This document shows positions 35,093 through 46,595 of a DNA stretch of 64,000 bases, piece after piece. The notes beneath the pieces are model-generated. The model was not told the origin of the DNA, made no database searches, and saw only the letters and a program-made list of their open reading frames with translations. The DNA lies in the NCBI GenBank assembly GCA_021399435.1, contig JAJTUP010000063.1, forward strand, positions 186,001-250,000, given 5' to 3'. A program made the position numbers and the translations under genes. How positions within the stretch are numbered: the stretch's first letter is position 1; every line of letters starts with the position of its first letter. Origin of the DNA: Diaporthe sp. PMI_573. Taxonomy: Eukaryota; Ascomycota; Sordariomycetes; Diaporthales; Diaporthaceae.

Positions 35093-37141
35093 ATGGATTC
35101 TCGTTTGACGCCTCTCCACCAAGAACTCCATAATGTGCAGATGGAAGTAAAGCAGGTCCAGTTCATCCAGGCCAGTCATGCCGAGAGGTTGATGAGGCTC
35201 GAGAGACGCCAGACAGAGGATGCCGTGAAGTCGGTCTGGAACCCCTCCCCCTTCCCCAGTGTTCTGGGAGGGACACCCCAGCACGGTAAGGCTTCGCCTG
35301 CGATCACCAACCTTTTAGTTCAGGACTTGTTGCTGACGCAGACTTCAGGACCCGTGCAGATGCCCAACAACGAGGTCTTCGATGACTTCGACGATGAGCA
35401 GGGTCAGAACCTCTTGGGCTCACTTCACCTGGATGCAGACGAGGAGCCCACCCGTCGGGGGGCAGCATCGAGGGCAAATAGTGTCCGCTTCGACGAGGCT
35501 ACTCTTCACGCGTCCAACTGGGGTCAAAGTGCGCGTCACTCCGGCGAATTCGGTCCTGCCAGGCCTGGAAGTGGTCTGGGAGGTCCTACCCTGATGGAGC
35601 GCTCCTTCTCCCACAAATCCGACGGACGACATAGCTCTGCGGGTCATTCTGTCCATTCTTTCCACTCGGTGGCGTCCGGCAGGACCAGTAGTCTCGGTCT
35701 TGACTTGCTACTGGGGAGTAGCCGGGATGATGACGACGACGACGAGTCGCCGATTGAGATCACCCGGCCGCCCCCAGGACTCATGTTCCTAGGGCCCGTA
35801 CCGTCTATTGTCCGATGCTGGCTCACAACCCAGTACGCACACGATACGCTCCTTTATGCGGTTGTTTGTACGGGGTCTCAGAAATCGACCCTTGACTACT
35901 CGCTTCTGAAGGACTTGAATCTCGTGGACGAGGCTCATCGAAACATCAACGGTGTCTTGCACGCGAGACTTCCCGTCTACTTTGCTGAAGCCACCGTGGC
36001 CCAATCAAGCTCTCGGTCCTCCAGTCCCTCTCGTCGACAGGTGCCTTATATCAATGTCGACTTCGAGATCACTGGAGCGGAGAACGGGGAGGCGGGGGAC
36101 CACAAGCAAGGGATCCGCATTTTTGTCGGCAGCGACACTCTTACCGCGAACAGTGCCGACCTACTCTTGTCTCAGAATCGGATGACACTCTTCGGCAACG
36201 GTGATGATCGTGACAGACTCTCCGTGCCTTTTGTCCGCCCTGAAGACGAGTCGACATATAGGCACATCACCACGCTCAATGTCGTGCCGGAGAAGCTCAA
36301 ACTCAATGCCAGCGCGCCGGCATTCGTATCTGGTGACGCTCGTCCCCAGATGGCGTCAGTCCCTGACCAGACAGAGACGTCCGCCTCCCACACTGATGTA
36401 GGAGAGTCTGAGCTCACAAGTCCCTTCTCCTCGAGCACGAATCAGGCGGCTTACTCGTCGAAGAACACGGCCACTAGCGCTCCATCTGATAGTGGCAGCG
36501 AGCGGCAACAGAGGGGTACTGCTTCCGGTGCGGAGGGCGTGGACGAAGGCAGCGGCAAGGAAAATGCCACAGGCTCGGACGGAGGAACAAGGCGAGACTC
36601 TACAGCCGGCATCTGGGGATCCTGGCGACAAGGCGGCTCAGCCAGCGGTGGCGAAGCCACTCAGCGCGAGAACGGGCTGAGCGGGTACCAGCCGGCGGGC
36701 AGGGGCGGACGCAGCATGAAGATCCTGAAGCCTCAGAAATCAGTCTCGATATCCTCCCCCGCAGCCCGCAACGGAACAGGGTTCGACGCGCCCGCCGCGT
36801 CGTCCCGGTCAAGCGGCGAGTTTAGCCGGCGCAAGAGCCATGGCGCCGCCTCCGCGTTGGAGCAGAACGGCAGTACCACCTCCACGCCGGCTCCCGTACG
36901 CTGGGACAACGTCAGGCGTAGCGTCAGTGCCGCCACGCCCGGCTCGAGCAGCGGCGGGGCGCCGCCGACCCCGACTTCGTCGTCTGCGTCTGCCACGGCG
37001 GACAACAACAACAATAAGCCCAAGGCGCCTGCGACCCGCTCGAACCCCGTCGGCGGAGCCTCTGCGTTTTCGTGGATGGCGGGCGGCGGCGGCGGCGGCA
37101 AGCCTATGGAGAAGCCCAAGACTCCTGCGACGCCTGTCTGA
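35093..37141 (+). CDS. Ser-rich protein of unknown function with a possible inactive retropepsin-like core
   Basis: A single open frame of 682 aa. Residues 1-45 form a likely coiled coil (LHQELHNVQMEVKQVQFIQ, then HAERLMRLERRQ). A low-complexity Ser/Gly region with an acidic patch (SRDDDDDDESP) follows. Residues about 232-375 are the only folded-looking part: PSIVRCWLTTQYAHDTLLYA, VVCTGSQKSTLDYSLLKDLNL, then VPYINVDFEI and ADLLLSQNRMTLFG. The order resembles a retroviral-type aspartic protease fold: an active-site loop, then a DLLLG-like strand. The DSG/DTG loop is replaced by CTGSQ, so it would be catalytically dead; this is inference from pattern only. The C-terminal 250 residues are Ser/Ala/Gly-rich and end in a Gly run and KPKTPATPV. 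The family appears fungus-specific; I cannot assign a function. Confidence 0.8.
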   Translation: MDSRLTPLHQELHNVQMEVKQVQFIQASHAERLMRLERRQTEDAVKSVWNPSPFPSVLGGTPQHGKASPAITNLLVQDLLLTQTSGPVQMPNNEVFDDFDDEQGQNLLGSLHLDADEEPTRRGAASRANSVRFDEATLHASNWGQSARHSGEFGPARPGSGLGGPTLMERSFSHKSDGRHSSAGHSVHSFHSVASGRTSSLGLDLLLGSSRDDDDDDESPIEITRPPPGLMFLGPVPSIVRCWLTTQYAHDTLLYAVVCTGSQKSTLDYSLLKDLNLVDEAHRNINGVLHARLPVYFAEATVAQSSSRSSSPSRRQVPYINVDFEITGAENGEAGDHKQGIRIFVGSDTLTANSADLLLSQNRMTLFGNGDDRDRLSVPFVRPEDESTYRHITTLNVVPEKLKLNASAPAFVSGDARPQMASVPDQTETSASHTDVGESELTSPFSSSTNQAAYSSKNTATSAPSDSGSERQQRGTASGAEGVDEGSGKENATGSDGGTRRDSTAGIWGSWRQGGSASGGEATQRENGLSGYQPAGRGGRSMKILKPQKSVSISSPAARNGTGFDAPAASSRSSGEFSRRKSHGAASALEQNGSTTSTPAPVRWDNVRRSVSAATPGSSSGGAPPTPTSSSASATADNNNNKPKAPATRSNPVGGASAFSWMAGGGGGGKPMEKPKTPATPV

Positions 37142-38283
37142 GTGGGATCAAGTGCGGGATACTACACATTTGACTTGAGTAGTTGATTTGAATGGTTGCC
37201 GGTTGTCGAATGACTGTGTACAATGAGCTGCGCCCTGTGTGTTTGAGCACAACCGACTTGAACCTGATAAAAACACTTCTGTGAGACTAGTTATGGCAGT
37301 GCTGGGGAAGACTTTGGTCTATGTTGTGTTACTGCGCTGCTCTTCACACCTACCTCCGCCTATTTTCCCGAGGACTGCCCAACCCCAATCGCGCACCTTT
37401 TTGTTCTCGTACTGCCTGCCTCCTTCTCCCTCTCTCTACGTGTACACTATTACAGACAGCACAACACAACCTCGGCATACAGCAACTTCGCTCGGGCAGG
37501 CCTTTTTAGAGGGAGCCTCGATACACTACAAGCAAACCTACCTTACCTATATGAAGAGAAGGATCAGACAGACAGACAGAAAATACAGATAAATTGAGAT
37601 AACCTTACATGCTTGGTTAGTTGGTTCTTGTAGTGTGGATGCTTATTGGCTTCCTCGTCCCTTCAACAACTACACGATCTCTGGTACTTTGCAAGAGACC
37701 ATGTTGAAGCATGCGATCCAATATCGCAAAACAATGCAAGTATGGTACACAATGTCAAATACCTCACTATTTACATCATATACTTTTGCATAGATCTAGT
37801 GCATGTATGAATACGAATTCTCAGCATTATATTTGTCCACACCTCAATACATACATCCCATCCTTGCCCTCTCAGCTTCAGCTCCCAGCCCACCCACTGA
37901 GAAGCGGGCAGGGTCCATCTCATAATTAACAAAGGAAGCCGCCCGGTGAGAATGAGGCTGGCTCATGCGCTTATTGGCAGCCAAACCCCCCCACACAGTC
38001 CAGCTGACCTCTGGCTCTCTCCTGCAGCATGTTAGCTGCCAGCCCCTGTCCTTGCGGTGTAACAACCGCCCAGGCAGACTGCGAGGACCTCGGAATGCCT
38101 TGCACTCTTCATAGCACTCACCGCCCACGTTCTCTCGTCGATCCTGGCCTCACCAAGCAAATCGAGGTCCCGGTTCACATCATTCTGGGCAACCGTGGGA
38201 CCATCCGGCACTCGTTCCTGACTTTTTTTCCGCATAAGACTTTTCAGCACTGCGCAGCGCATTCCAGACCGCGTCTAACACAG
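37142..38283. other. 1.1-kb intergenic region
   Basis: Between two plus-strand genes. It has AT-richer parts (37500-37860), a short CAGA run at 37565-37580, and no recognisable gene. Confidence 0.6.
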
Positions 38284-39916
38284 ATGGAAGCCGTCGGAGC
38301 AGCCGGGGCGGCCGCGTCCGTGTTCGCGGTCGTCGAGCTGGTCGGGAGGGTGTCGGCCCTGGCGGCGTCGTTTATGCGCGGCGTCAGGGACGCGAGGAGG
38401 GACATGATCCAGGTCCGCAAGGACATGTCGGACCTGTCTACCGTCCTGGAGATGGTCGCCGAGGACCTGGAGAAGGAGGGTGACTCCTCCGCGCTGGGTG
38501 GGGACATGTCGCACAGCCAGCGGCACATTGTCGACATTGCGCATGGCTGCTGCGCGGTCCTCTTGGAGATCGAGGCGGTCATCCGCGAGGGCCAGTCCCG
38601 GCTGCGGTGGGTTCTTTCTGGTAAAGAGAGGGTGAATAAGCTCAGGGAGAGGCTGGAGACGTACAAGTTGTCGCTTGATGTTGCGCTGGACTACCGGACC
38701 ATGTAAGCTTGGCTTAGTTCCTTTCACCCCCCGGCCGGATATGTCTAGTCCGGCAGTATAAGTGACACTCATGTAGGGTCGTCGTTCAGGACATCAAGAA
38801 GGACAGCACCCAGATCGTGGGCGATATCTCGGCCATCCGGAGCAACATGGAGCTCCTCATCGCAAAGGTCGGCAAGATTGAGCGCCAGGTCTCGAGGGGC
38901 CAGGACTCGCTGGGCGGCGTGGACCCTGCGGGCGGCGGTGTCATGCTCGACCGCTTCCTGAACGAGTGCAGGAGTGACGCCCAGACGGTCCTGGATAATA
39001 TCGAATACCAGCAGGACCCGGACTTTGAAGATTTCCCACGGCAGGTACAGGTCGAGGCCTGGGGGTTAGAAAACTCATCTCCGCCGCCGACAATAGTGTT
39101 GAAGAACTGCCTGGGTCACCGTTTTAAGATTCCGTTGGAAGTATGCACGCCGTGGGTGGTAAGAGCGTCCCCCCCAACCCCACCAGAGCTCTTCTGCCAA
39201 GACTCGCAATGTTAACCGAATACAACAAGCAGGATATGGAGAGGATGATCAAGCAGTCCTACCCACGCCAGGATGGCAGGAGAGAAATCGGGAAAGGCCA
39301 GTATAGCATATACCACGAGGGCCAGGCCATACCCCCGGAGTTATGGGCTGAGTCCGTTGGCCCAGGGAAAAAGTTTGAGGTAAAGCTGTGGAAAAGCGAA
39401 ACTATCAAGTTCAAGGATGCAATCGGGAGAAAATTCAATTTCCCCTTTCATCTAGTCCAAACTTGGAAGGTGAGCCAGGCGTTTTCTCCGACCCTACACG
39501 TACGTTTCTTGTTGCAAGCTGCAGGGACTAAACCATCCATACACACACAGGGGATCGAAGAATTGGTCGCAGAAGCCTTCCGCCATGTGAAAACCCTCGG
39601 ACCATTGCACTACGATCTAATAGGTCCGGACGACAAGATCATAGGGCCCGCCGAGTGGGAGCAAATCATCAGGCCCGGCATGTCCATTACCATGAGGATG
39701 CGGCCTTTGGCCGCCGTACAGGCTGGGGAACACCAAAAACAACGCAAGACGAGGCCGGGTGACTCGACGTCGAAACAAGAGCAGCTACGGCGGGCGACGG
39801 GGCTTCCCACACAGGGGGGAAAGGGCGGCACTCCCAAGTCCAAGTCTAGAAAAACATACAGGTACAAACTCTGGGGGAGGGAGTTTGGGACATTTGAACG
39901 TATAACAAGCACGTGA
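38284..39916 (+). CDS. NLR-type N-terminal domain plus two ubiquitin-like domains
   Basis: Four exons, 38284-38702, 38777-39158, 39233-39469 and 39551-39916, give 467 aa. The N-terminal part (MEAVGAAGAAASVFAVVELV...ASFMRGVRDARRDM, residues 1-170) is the helical domain found at the N-terminus of fungal STAND/NLR proteins (Helo-like/PigL_N group). After a linker come two ubiquitin-like units of the fungal ULD_2 kind. The first runs from TIVLKNCLGHRFKIPLEVC to PGKKFEVKLW, the second from TIKFKDAIGRKFNFPFHLV through GIEELVAEAFRHV and YDLIGPDDKIIGP to GMSITMRMRP. Each is split by an intron at the same place, just after the Trp in CTPW and QTWK. No diglycine end and no nucleotide-binding domain are present. 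The C-terminus is basic. A signalling or adaptor role in self/non-self response is inferred from the domains. Intron 3 (81 nt) is in frame and lacks stops. Confidence 0.82.
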
Positions 39917-40236
39917 AACGGACAATATCTCCCGAGGCATATAGGCGGTTCCAGCAATATTTGTTGGTCACCCATGCATGATAAGACAAGAGACTATCAT
40001 GGCTTCCTAATCAAGACGCCGCATATTGTTACTTGCTCGCGAAAAGGCACCGAGGACTGAGGACTTGGACAATTGAGACGGGGCTTGTCAATGGCACAGT
40101 CAGCGCCGAGTTGTGATATGGGATTCGTAGACCATGGCTTATGTACAAGCAATATACACTGTATGTATGGTACACATATCAGACCTTCCTGCTCTGGTCT
40201 GCCGACGAGGGCTTGCCAATGTGGAGTTTCTAGATT
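39917..40236. other. 320-base convergent intergenic region
   Basis: Holds the 3' ends of the ubiquitin-like-domain gene (+) and MSS51 (-). Nothing else is seen. Confidence 0.7.
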
Positions 40237-41829
40237 CTACTCCACCTCCTTCCTCGTCGTCTCGTACCTTTTTCGCTGGTTAGCATTGTGCATGTCGCCG
40301 CGAATTTTAGAAAAAGAATGAAGGACGTACCTCTTTCCACGGAAGGCCCACACTCCCCAGTTACCACACGTGACATCCTGGGGGTCCATGTCGTTGAGGT
40401 CCCACCTCAGACTCCTGAAGGTGTTCTCCCCGGGCTTCAGCAACAGGTCGAACTCGCCGGCGGCGGTCTTGTTGACCCACTCGATGTCCCTCTCCATGTC
40501 GTACTGCGTGTAGCCCGTCACGATGATGGGCGCCTTGGTCTCCAGCAGCATGGGGATGGTCTCGGCCCACTCGTGCGAGCTGGCCGGGTGGCCCAGGCCC
40601 GGGTGGAAGAGCACGAAGCAGTCGAAGTAAGGGTCGTAAGGGTAGAAGTGGCCCGTCTTGTGGATGGTGTGGTAGTAGTCGACGATGGTGCTGATCTTCA
40701 TGTTCTGCCATGGCCTCTCGACGACGGCCCCGAACGGGTTGCTGGGCGTCCTCTCCGGGAGCGGGAACTCGTCGTCTCGGTTGGCCATGGCCTCCGGGCC
40801 GATGAAGACCAGGTGGAAGCTGGAGCGCGGGAAGAGGTGGGCGAGCTGGGCCCATGCGTCGCGCGGGAGCGACGACTCGGCGCGGGCGCCGAGGACGAAG
40901 AGGCGGACGGGGGGCGCCTCAAGGCGCAGGTTCTTGACCTCGGTGCCGCCTCCCGTCCTGGGCGGGTGCAGGGTGTACCTCAGGGCGCTGAAGCTCTTGA
41001 GGCCCTCGGGTGTCAGCTGGCCGCCCTCGCGCAGGGTGTGCGGGCTGAGCTCGTGGAGGATGCTCCCGACGGTCACCGGGTAGGTGAGGAGCCTCGTGGC
41101 CTGCCGCATGCTCCTGTCCGAGTTGATGGCCTCGAAGTTTCTCGTGTACAGGAACGTGTCCCAGTTGGTCATGTTCACCATGGCCTCCTCCAGCTGCGGG
41201 CCCGCGTACTGGAACTCCGGGAAGAACCTGCCGGACCGGAGGTCGTGGTCGTCCTCGTTGATCTGCCTCAGCGTGTCGCATATCTCCAGGTGGGACTCAT
41301 AGTCGGCCATCCAGTGCTCCTTGCTGCAGTATACGGGCACGCCGCAGTCCGGGCACTCGAAGTCGACCTTCGCGGGGGGCAGCTGCGCGGTGCTGGCATC
41401 CTGCCGCAGGGGCGTGCCACTCTCGGATAGTCGGGTTGGGCGGTGCTCTGGGCAGGGGCAGTAGGCATGCTGGCGCATGAAGGCCGCACGATTTCGGATC
41501 TCGGGGATGGGCGAGTCGGTATAGGAGTTGAAGAGGTTGTCCTCGGTGAGGACTTGTTTCTTTGAGGCGTCGGGATCGCTGCCGACCTCGTTCTTGAACC
41601 CGAAGGCATTGGCAGCTTGCGCAAAGCTCGAAGAGGACCGCGTGGTCCCGTCTGACCTCGGGGCGCTCACTGCGCGCCTTGCTGGCTTCGTCTTCCCCGT
41701 ATGTACTGTCCGCGCTGTCGTCGACGATGCTGCCACTCGAGGAGCCCATCGCTTCGCTGTGGTTCGGGCGCATTGCCGGCACATGGTGCTCAGCGCAGCG
41801 CGTGCTGCCGACTCAATTGACGGTGCCAT
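40237..41829 (-). CDS. MSS51: Mss51, mitochondrial COX1 translation regulator
   Basis: The start is ATG 41829. Read through, the frame encodes 530 aa. Bases 40268-40330 look like a 63-nt in-frame intron (donor GTACGT, branch GCTAAC, acceptor AAG); removing it gives FRGKRYETTRKEVE at the C-terminus (509 aa; exons 41829-40331 and 40267-40237). The first 60 residues are Arg/Ser/Ala-rich with few acids, as in a mitochondrial presequence. A zinc-binding region follows: AYCPCPEH, then ECPDCGVPVYCSKEHW and SHLEICDTLR (MYND-like). The long C-terminal domain contains the conserved LFVLGARAESSLP, FHLVFIGPEA, and LFHPGLGHP. In yeast, Mss51 activates COX1 mRNA translation and couples it to cytochrome oxidase assembly in a haem-dependent way. 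The gene diverges from RSE1 across 429 bases. Confidence 0.88.
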   Translation of the reverse strand: MAPSIESAARAALSTMCRQCARTTAKRWAPRVAASSTTARTVHTGKTKPARRAVSAPRSDGTTRSSSSFAQAANAFGFKNEVGSDPDASKKQVLTEDNLFNSYTDSPIPEIRNRAAFMRQHAYCPCPEHRPTRLSESGTPLRQDASTAQLPPAKVDFECPDCGVPVYCSKEHWMADYESHLEICDTLRQINEDDHDLRSGRFFPEFQYAGPQLEEAMVNMTNWDTFLYTRNFEAINSDRSMRQATRLLTYPVTVGSILHELSPHTLREGGQLTPEGLKSFSALRYTLHPPRTGGGTEVKNLRLEAPPVRLFVLGARAESSLPRDAWAQLAHLFPRSSFHLVFIGPEAMANRDDEFPLPERTPSNPFGAVVERPWQNMKISTIVDYYHTIHKTGHFYPYDPYFDCFVLFHPGLGHPASSHEWAETIPMLLETKAPIIVTGYTQYDMERDIEWVNKTAAGEFDLLLKPGENTFRSLRWDLNDMDPQDVTCGNWGVWAFRGKRYVLHSFSKIRGDMHNANQRKRYETTRKEVE

Positions 41830-42258
41830 TGCAAGTCAATTGAAGGGAGCAGGTAGTTCTCCCGGTTCTGAACGGAAGAGATCCAACTGCAAAAGTAGTA
41901 GTATAAATCCTCAAGCCTGTCGAAAAGGCAGGGCGAATGAAGTGAGGTGGGAGAATAGTGAGCTCATGATTTGGGGAACCTGCCTTGGGGTAGTTGTGGC
42001 TGAAGCTTGGAACTCAAAAGTGGCGCAGCAGTACTTGCCATTTTTTTCCGAGCTGGACGACGGGAGCTTTTGACCTCGCCTGCCTCGTCGCGCCTTGGGA
42101 CAACCCAACAACCCAACCACTGGAGCTTTTGAGCTTCACAAACAACCCAAACCTCGACCCTCAACCTCAACCCTCGACACGCGCGACCACCCGTCTAACT
42201 TCAGCTTGAATAGACCCATGAGGGCTCTGCGCAGGCCATCTGCGACCCAGAAGTCAAG
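41830..42258. promoter_or_regulatory. bidirectional promoter between MSS51 and RSE1
   Basis: 429 bases separate the two divergent start codons, so both promoters must lie here or overlap into the leaders. The right part is rich in CAACC/ACCC words close to the RSE1 start. I see no TATA box that I would defend. Confidence 0.55.
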
Positions 42259-45200
42259 ATGGCGACCACTTCCAACATGTTCCTGTACTCCCTGACGATC
42301 CAGCCGCCGTCGACCATGACACAGGCCATCCTGGGTCAATTCTCAGGCACCAAGGAGCAGCAGATCATCACGGCCTGTGGCTCGCGTCTTTCCCTCCTGC
42401 GGCCCGATCCCACCCAGGGAAAGGTCATCACGCTGCTCTCCCACGATGTCTTTGGCATCATCAGGTCCGTCGCCGCCTTCCGCCTGGCAGGCAGCAACAA
42501 AGGTAAGCCCACCCTCTTCGCAACCCACTCCCCTTCTTAAAGCGTGGGCTCTTAGTGATTCAAAGCCGGCCTGCCAGATCTATCGCCAGTCCCAACATGA
42601 TCGGGCTGTGTCTGTCTTTGTACGAAGGGCCCATCTCATGTCCCAGGCCTTTGCTGATAACGGTCGCAGACTACATCATCCTGGCCACCGACTCTGGTAG
42701 GATCGCCATCGTCGAGTACCAACCGTCGCAGAACAGGTTCACGCGGATCCACCTCGAGACCTTCGGAAAGTCGGGGATCCGCCGTGTCATCCCGGGCCAG
42801 TTTCTCGCAGCAGACCCAAAGGGCAGAGCGTGTCTTATCGCGTCCGTCGAGAAGAACAAGCTCGTCTACGTCTTGAACCGTAACTCTCAGGCAGAGCTCA
42901 CCATCTCCTCCCCCTTGGAGGCCCACAAGCCTGGCGTCCTTGTCTTCTCCCTCGTGGCCCTCGACGTCGGCTATGCGAACCCCGTCTTCGCCGCCCTGGA
43001 GACCGAATACATGGAAGCGGACCAGGACTCTTCAGGCCAAGCCGCCCGGGAGGCGGAAACGCAACTGGTGTACTATGAGCTCGACCTCGGGTTGAACCAT
43101 GTGGTTCGCAAGTGGTCAGAGCCTGTCGACCCCACCTCGAGCCTGCTGTTCCAGGTCCCGGGAGGCAACGACGGCCCTTCGGGTGTGCTTGTCTGCGGAG
43201 AGGAGAATGTCACATACAGACACTCCAACCAGGAAGCTTTCAGAGTGCCCATTCCACGGCGGAGGGGCGCAACAGAGGACCCCCAGCGCAAGCGCTCCAT
43301 TGTTGCAGGAGTCATGCACAAGCTCAAGAACAGCGCCGGTCTTTTCTTCTTCCTTCTCCAGACCGAAGATGGAGACCTGTTCAAGGTGACCATTGACATG
43401 GTCGAGGACGCCGATGGCAACGCAACTGGCGAAGTCGAGCGCCTGAAGATCAAATACTTTGACACCGTTCCGGTCGCATCTAGTTTGTGCATCCTGAAGA
43501 GCGGGTTCTTATTTGTCGCGAGCGAGTTCGGGGACCACCGGTTCTATCAGTTCGAAAAGCTTGGTGATGATGACGAGGAGCTCGAGTTCAGCAGCGACAA
43601 CTTCCCGACCGACCCGCAAACGGCCTACGAGCCAGCCTATTTCCATCCCCGGCCGAATGAGAACCTAGCTCTCGTTGAGAGTGTCAACTCAATGAACCCC
43701 CTCTTAGACGTCAAGGTTGCAAACCTCACAGACGACGACGCGCCACAAATCTACGCCGTGAGCGGCAATGGCGCACGCAGCACATTCCGCACGCTCAAAC
43801 ATGGCCTCGAGGTTAATGAAATCGTGGCATCGGAACTCCCTGGCACGCCATCGGCAGTCTGGACCACGAAGCTTCAGAGCGACGACCAATTTGACGCGTA
43901 CATTATTTTGACGTTCACCAACAGCACTCTGGTGCTCAGCATCGGCGAGACTGTTGAGCAAGTCAGCGATACTGGATTTTTGGATTCAGTCCCGACTCTC
44001 GCCGTGCAACAACTCGGAGATGATGGTCTCATTCAGGTCCATCCGAAAGGAATAAGACATATTCGGAGCGGCCGAGTAAATGAGTGGAGCGCACCCCAAC
44101 ACAGATCCATTGTAGCCGCAACCACGAATTCCAGACAGGTCGCCATCGCCCTCAGCTCCGGTGAGATCGTCTACTTCGAGATGGACGAGGATGGGTCGCT
44201 GGCTGAGTACGACGAGAAGAAGGAGATGTTCGGGACTGTGACGTGTCTGAGTCTCGGAGATGTCCCTGAGGGCCGGCAAAGGAGCTCCTTCTTGGCCGTA
44301 GGCTGCGACGACCGCACGGTTCGCGTGCTGAGTCTGGATCCTGACTCTACCCTCGAGAACAAGTCCGTTCAGGCGTTGTCTGCAGCTCCATCGTCGCTGT
44401 CTATCATGGCGATGGAAGACTCGGCCACTGGAGGGTCGACCCTCTACTTACACATTGGCCTGCATTCGGGCGTCTACCTGCGGACGGTCCTGGATGAGAT
44501 CACGGGCGACCTGACAGATACTCGACAGAAGTTCCTGGGCATCAAGTCTGTCCGGCTGTTCCAGGTGACCTGCCAAGGATCAGTCTGCGTCCTCGCCCTC
44601 AGCTCCCGGTCGTGGCTTGGTTACGCCGACCCCCTCACTCGGAGCTTCATGATGACGCCCCTTGATTATCCTGAACTGGAATGGGGCTGGAGTTTCAACA
44701 GTGAGCAATGTGTGGAGGGCATTGTAGGTATACATGCCAACTATCTGCGGTCAGTATTTTTTACCTTTTCACAACAACACCCCCGTAAATTTCATGATGA
44801 TAAAAGGGATACCGACCGCCTTTTCTGGCTATGAGGCCTTGTAATCTTTTTAGATTTCAATTGTTCCTTCTGATGATACCCACAATCCCCGAGATTCTGC
44901 CGTTGCTACCTGTGTCGCATTTATACTGACGGCGTAGTAGAATCTTTTCGATCGAGAAGCTCAGTGAAAACCTGATTCAAAAGTCGATACCACTTACCTA
45001 CACTCCCAAAAAACTGGTCAAACATCCCGAGCAGCCTTATTTCTACACTATCGAGGCCGATAACAACACATTGCCTCCGGAGTTGAGACAGCAACTACTG
45101 GCGGATCCAGGGGTTGTTAATGGCGACTCCACAGTCCTCCCACCAGAAGACTTCGGATACCCTCGAGGACGTGGACGATGGGCATCGTGCATCAATGTAG

Positions 45201-46323
45201 TCGACCCCGCTTCAGAAGAACCCGGCGTTACGTACAGGGTAGATCTCGAGGGGAACGAGGCAGCAGTGAGCGTGGCTGTGGTACCTTTCGCAAGCCAGGA
45301 TGGCGAAAGCTTCCTGATCGTAGGCACAGCCAAGGACTTGATCCTCAACCCACGCCAGTTCACCGAAGGCTATATCCACGTTTATCGGTTCCAGGAGAAC
45401 GGAAGGGAACTGGAATTCATTCACAAGACGAAGGTCGAAGAGCCACCAATGGCTTTGCTGCCGTTCCAAGGCAGGCTACTTGCGGGCATCGGCACAACAT
45501 TACTAATCTACGACCTGGGTCTGCGGCAGCTACTGAGAAAGGCGCAGGCGGACGTCTCACCCAACCTCATCGTGTCTCTTCAAGCCCAAGGCAACCGCAT
45601 CGTCGTCAGTGACGTGCAGCAAGGCGTGACGTACGTCGTGTACAAGCCCGAGACTAACAAGATAATACCTTTTGTGTCTGATACTGTCAACCGATGGGTA
45701 ACTTCAACGACCATGGTCGATTACGAGTCAGTGGCTGGCGCCGACAAGTTCGGCAACGTCTGGATCCTCCGGTGCCCCGAGAAGGCCAGTCTCGAGGCGG
45801 ACGAGCCAGGGTCCGAGGTGCACCTTACCCACGCGCGGCCGTACCTTCACGCCTCGCCTCACAGGGTGGACCTCATGGCGCACTTCTACACGCAAGACCT
45901 GCCCACCAGCATCACCAAGACGAGTCTCGTGGTTGGTGGTCAAGAGGTGCTGCTGTGGAGTGGCATCCAGGGGACCATTGGTGTCTTCATCCCATTCATG
46001 AGCAGGGAGGACGTGGACTTCTTCCAGAGCCTGGAGCAACACATGAGGTCTGAGGACGCACCGCTAGCAGGGCGTGACCACCTCATGTACCGTGGCTACT
46101 ACGCCCCCGTCAAGGGCGTGATTGATGGCGACCTCTGCGAGAGGTACTCGCTGCTTCCCAACGACAAGAAGCTGATGATCGCGGGAGAGCTGGACCGCTC
46201 GGTCCGGGAGGTCGAGCGAAAGCTTTCGGTGAGTTCAACCTGGCCCGTGTTGACATTTCCCCTCGGTTCAAGGTCAAAGCTAACAAAATCATGCAGGATG
46301 TCCGCACGCGCTCTGCATTCTAG
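42259..46323 (+). CDS. RSE1: Rse1/SF3B3 (SAP130), SF3b splicing factor subunit 3
   Basis: Four exons, 42259-42502, 42670-44749, 44941-46228 and 46297-46323, give 1212 aa, the usual Rse1 length. The protein is highly conserved from [20 protein letters not shown] onward, with [20 protein letters not shown] and [17 protein letters not shown] in the MMS1-type beta-propeller N-terminal half. The CPSF_A domain covers the last third ([40 protein letters not shown]). The last exon encodes only DVRTRSAF and the stop. Rse1 is a structural subunit of SF3b in the U2 snRNP, at the branch-site recognition step. Introns of 167, 191 and 68 nt have GT-AG ends; reading frames were checked across all joints (SNK|DY, YLR|IFS, KLS|DVR). 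Confidence 0.95.
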
Positions 46324-46595
46324 AGTCATTATTGTGTGTATGTCAAGGCGTTGTGGAAATAGGGTGGTGATAGCATCTAATGATTGTTTCATTCAAGGTA
46401 TGCGATCTGTATATGTACATACAACTGGCTTGGTGAGATGATGAGGGTTCTTCTGCCGGGCGTCTGGTGCAGGACATACATGATATACCAACCATGGGTA
46501 AAAGCAGAAATCAACAACAATAAGTCTGGCTTGCTCGACAAACATCTTACAACGGCCTCTAACTCGCCCTAATTCCCCCGTCCGCGTCGGGATTA

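Noticed and set aside
40288..41430. 380-codon plus-strand ORF over MSS51
   Set aside because: Composition mirrors the GC-rich minus-strand codons; the conserved Mss51 protein is on the other strand.
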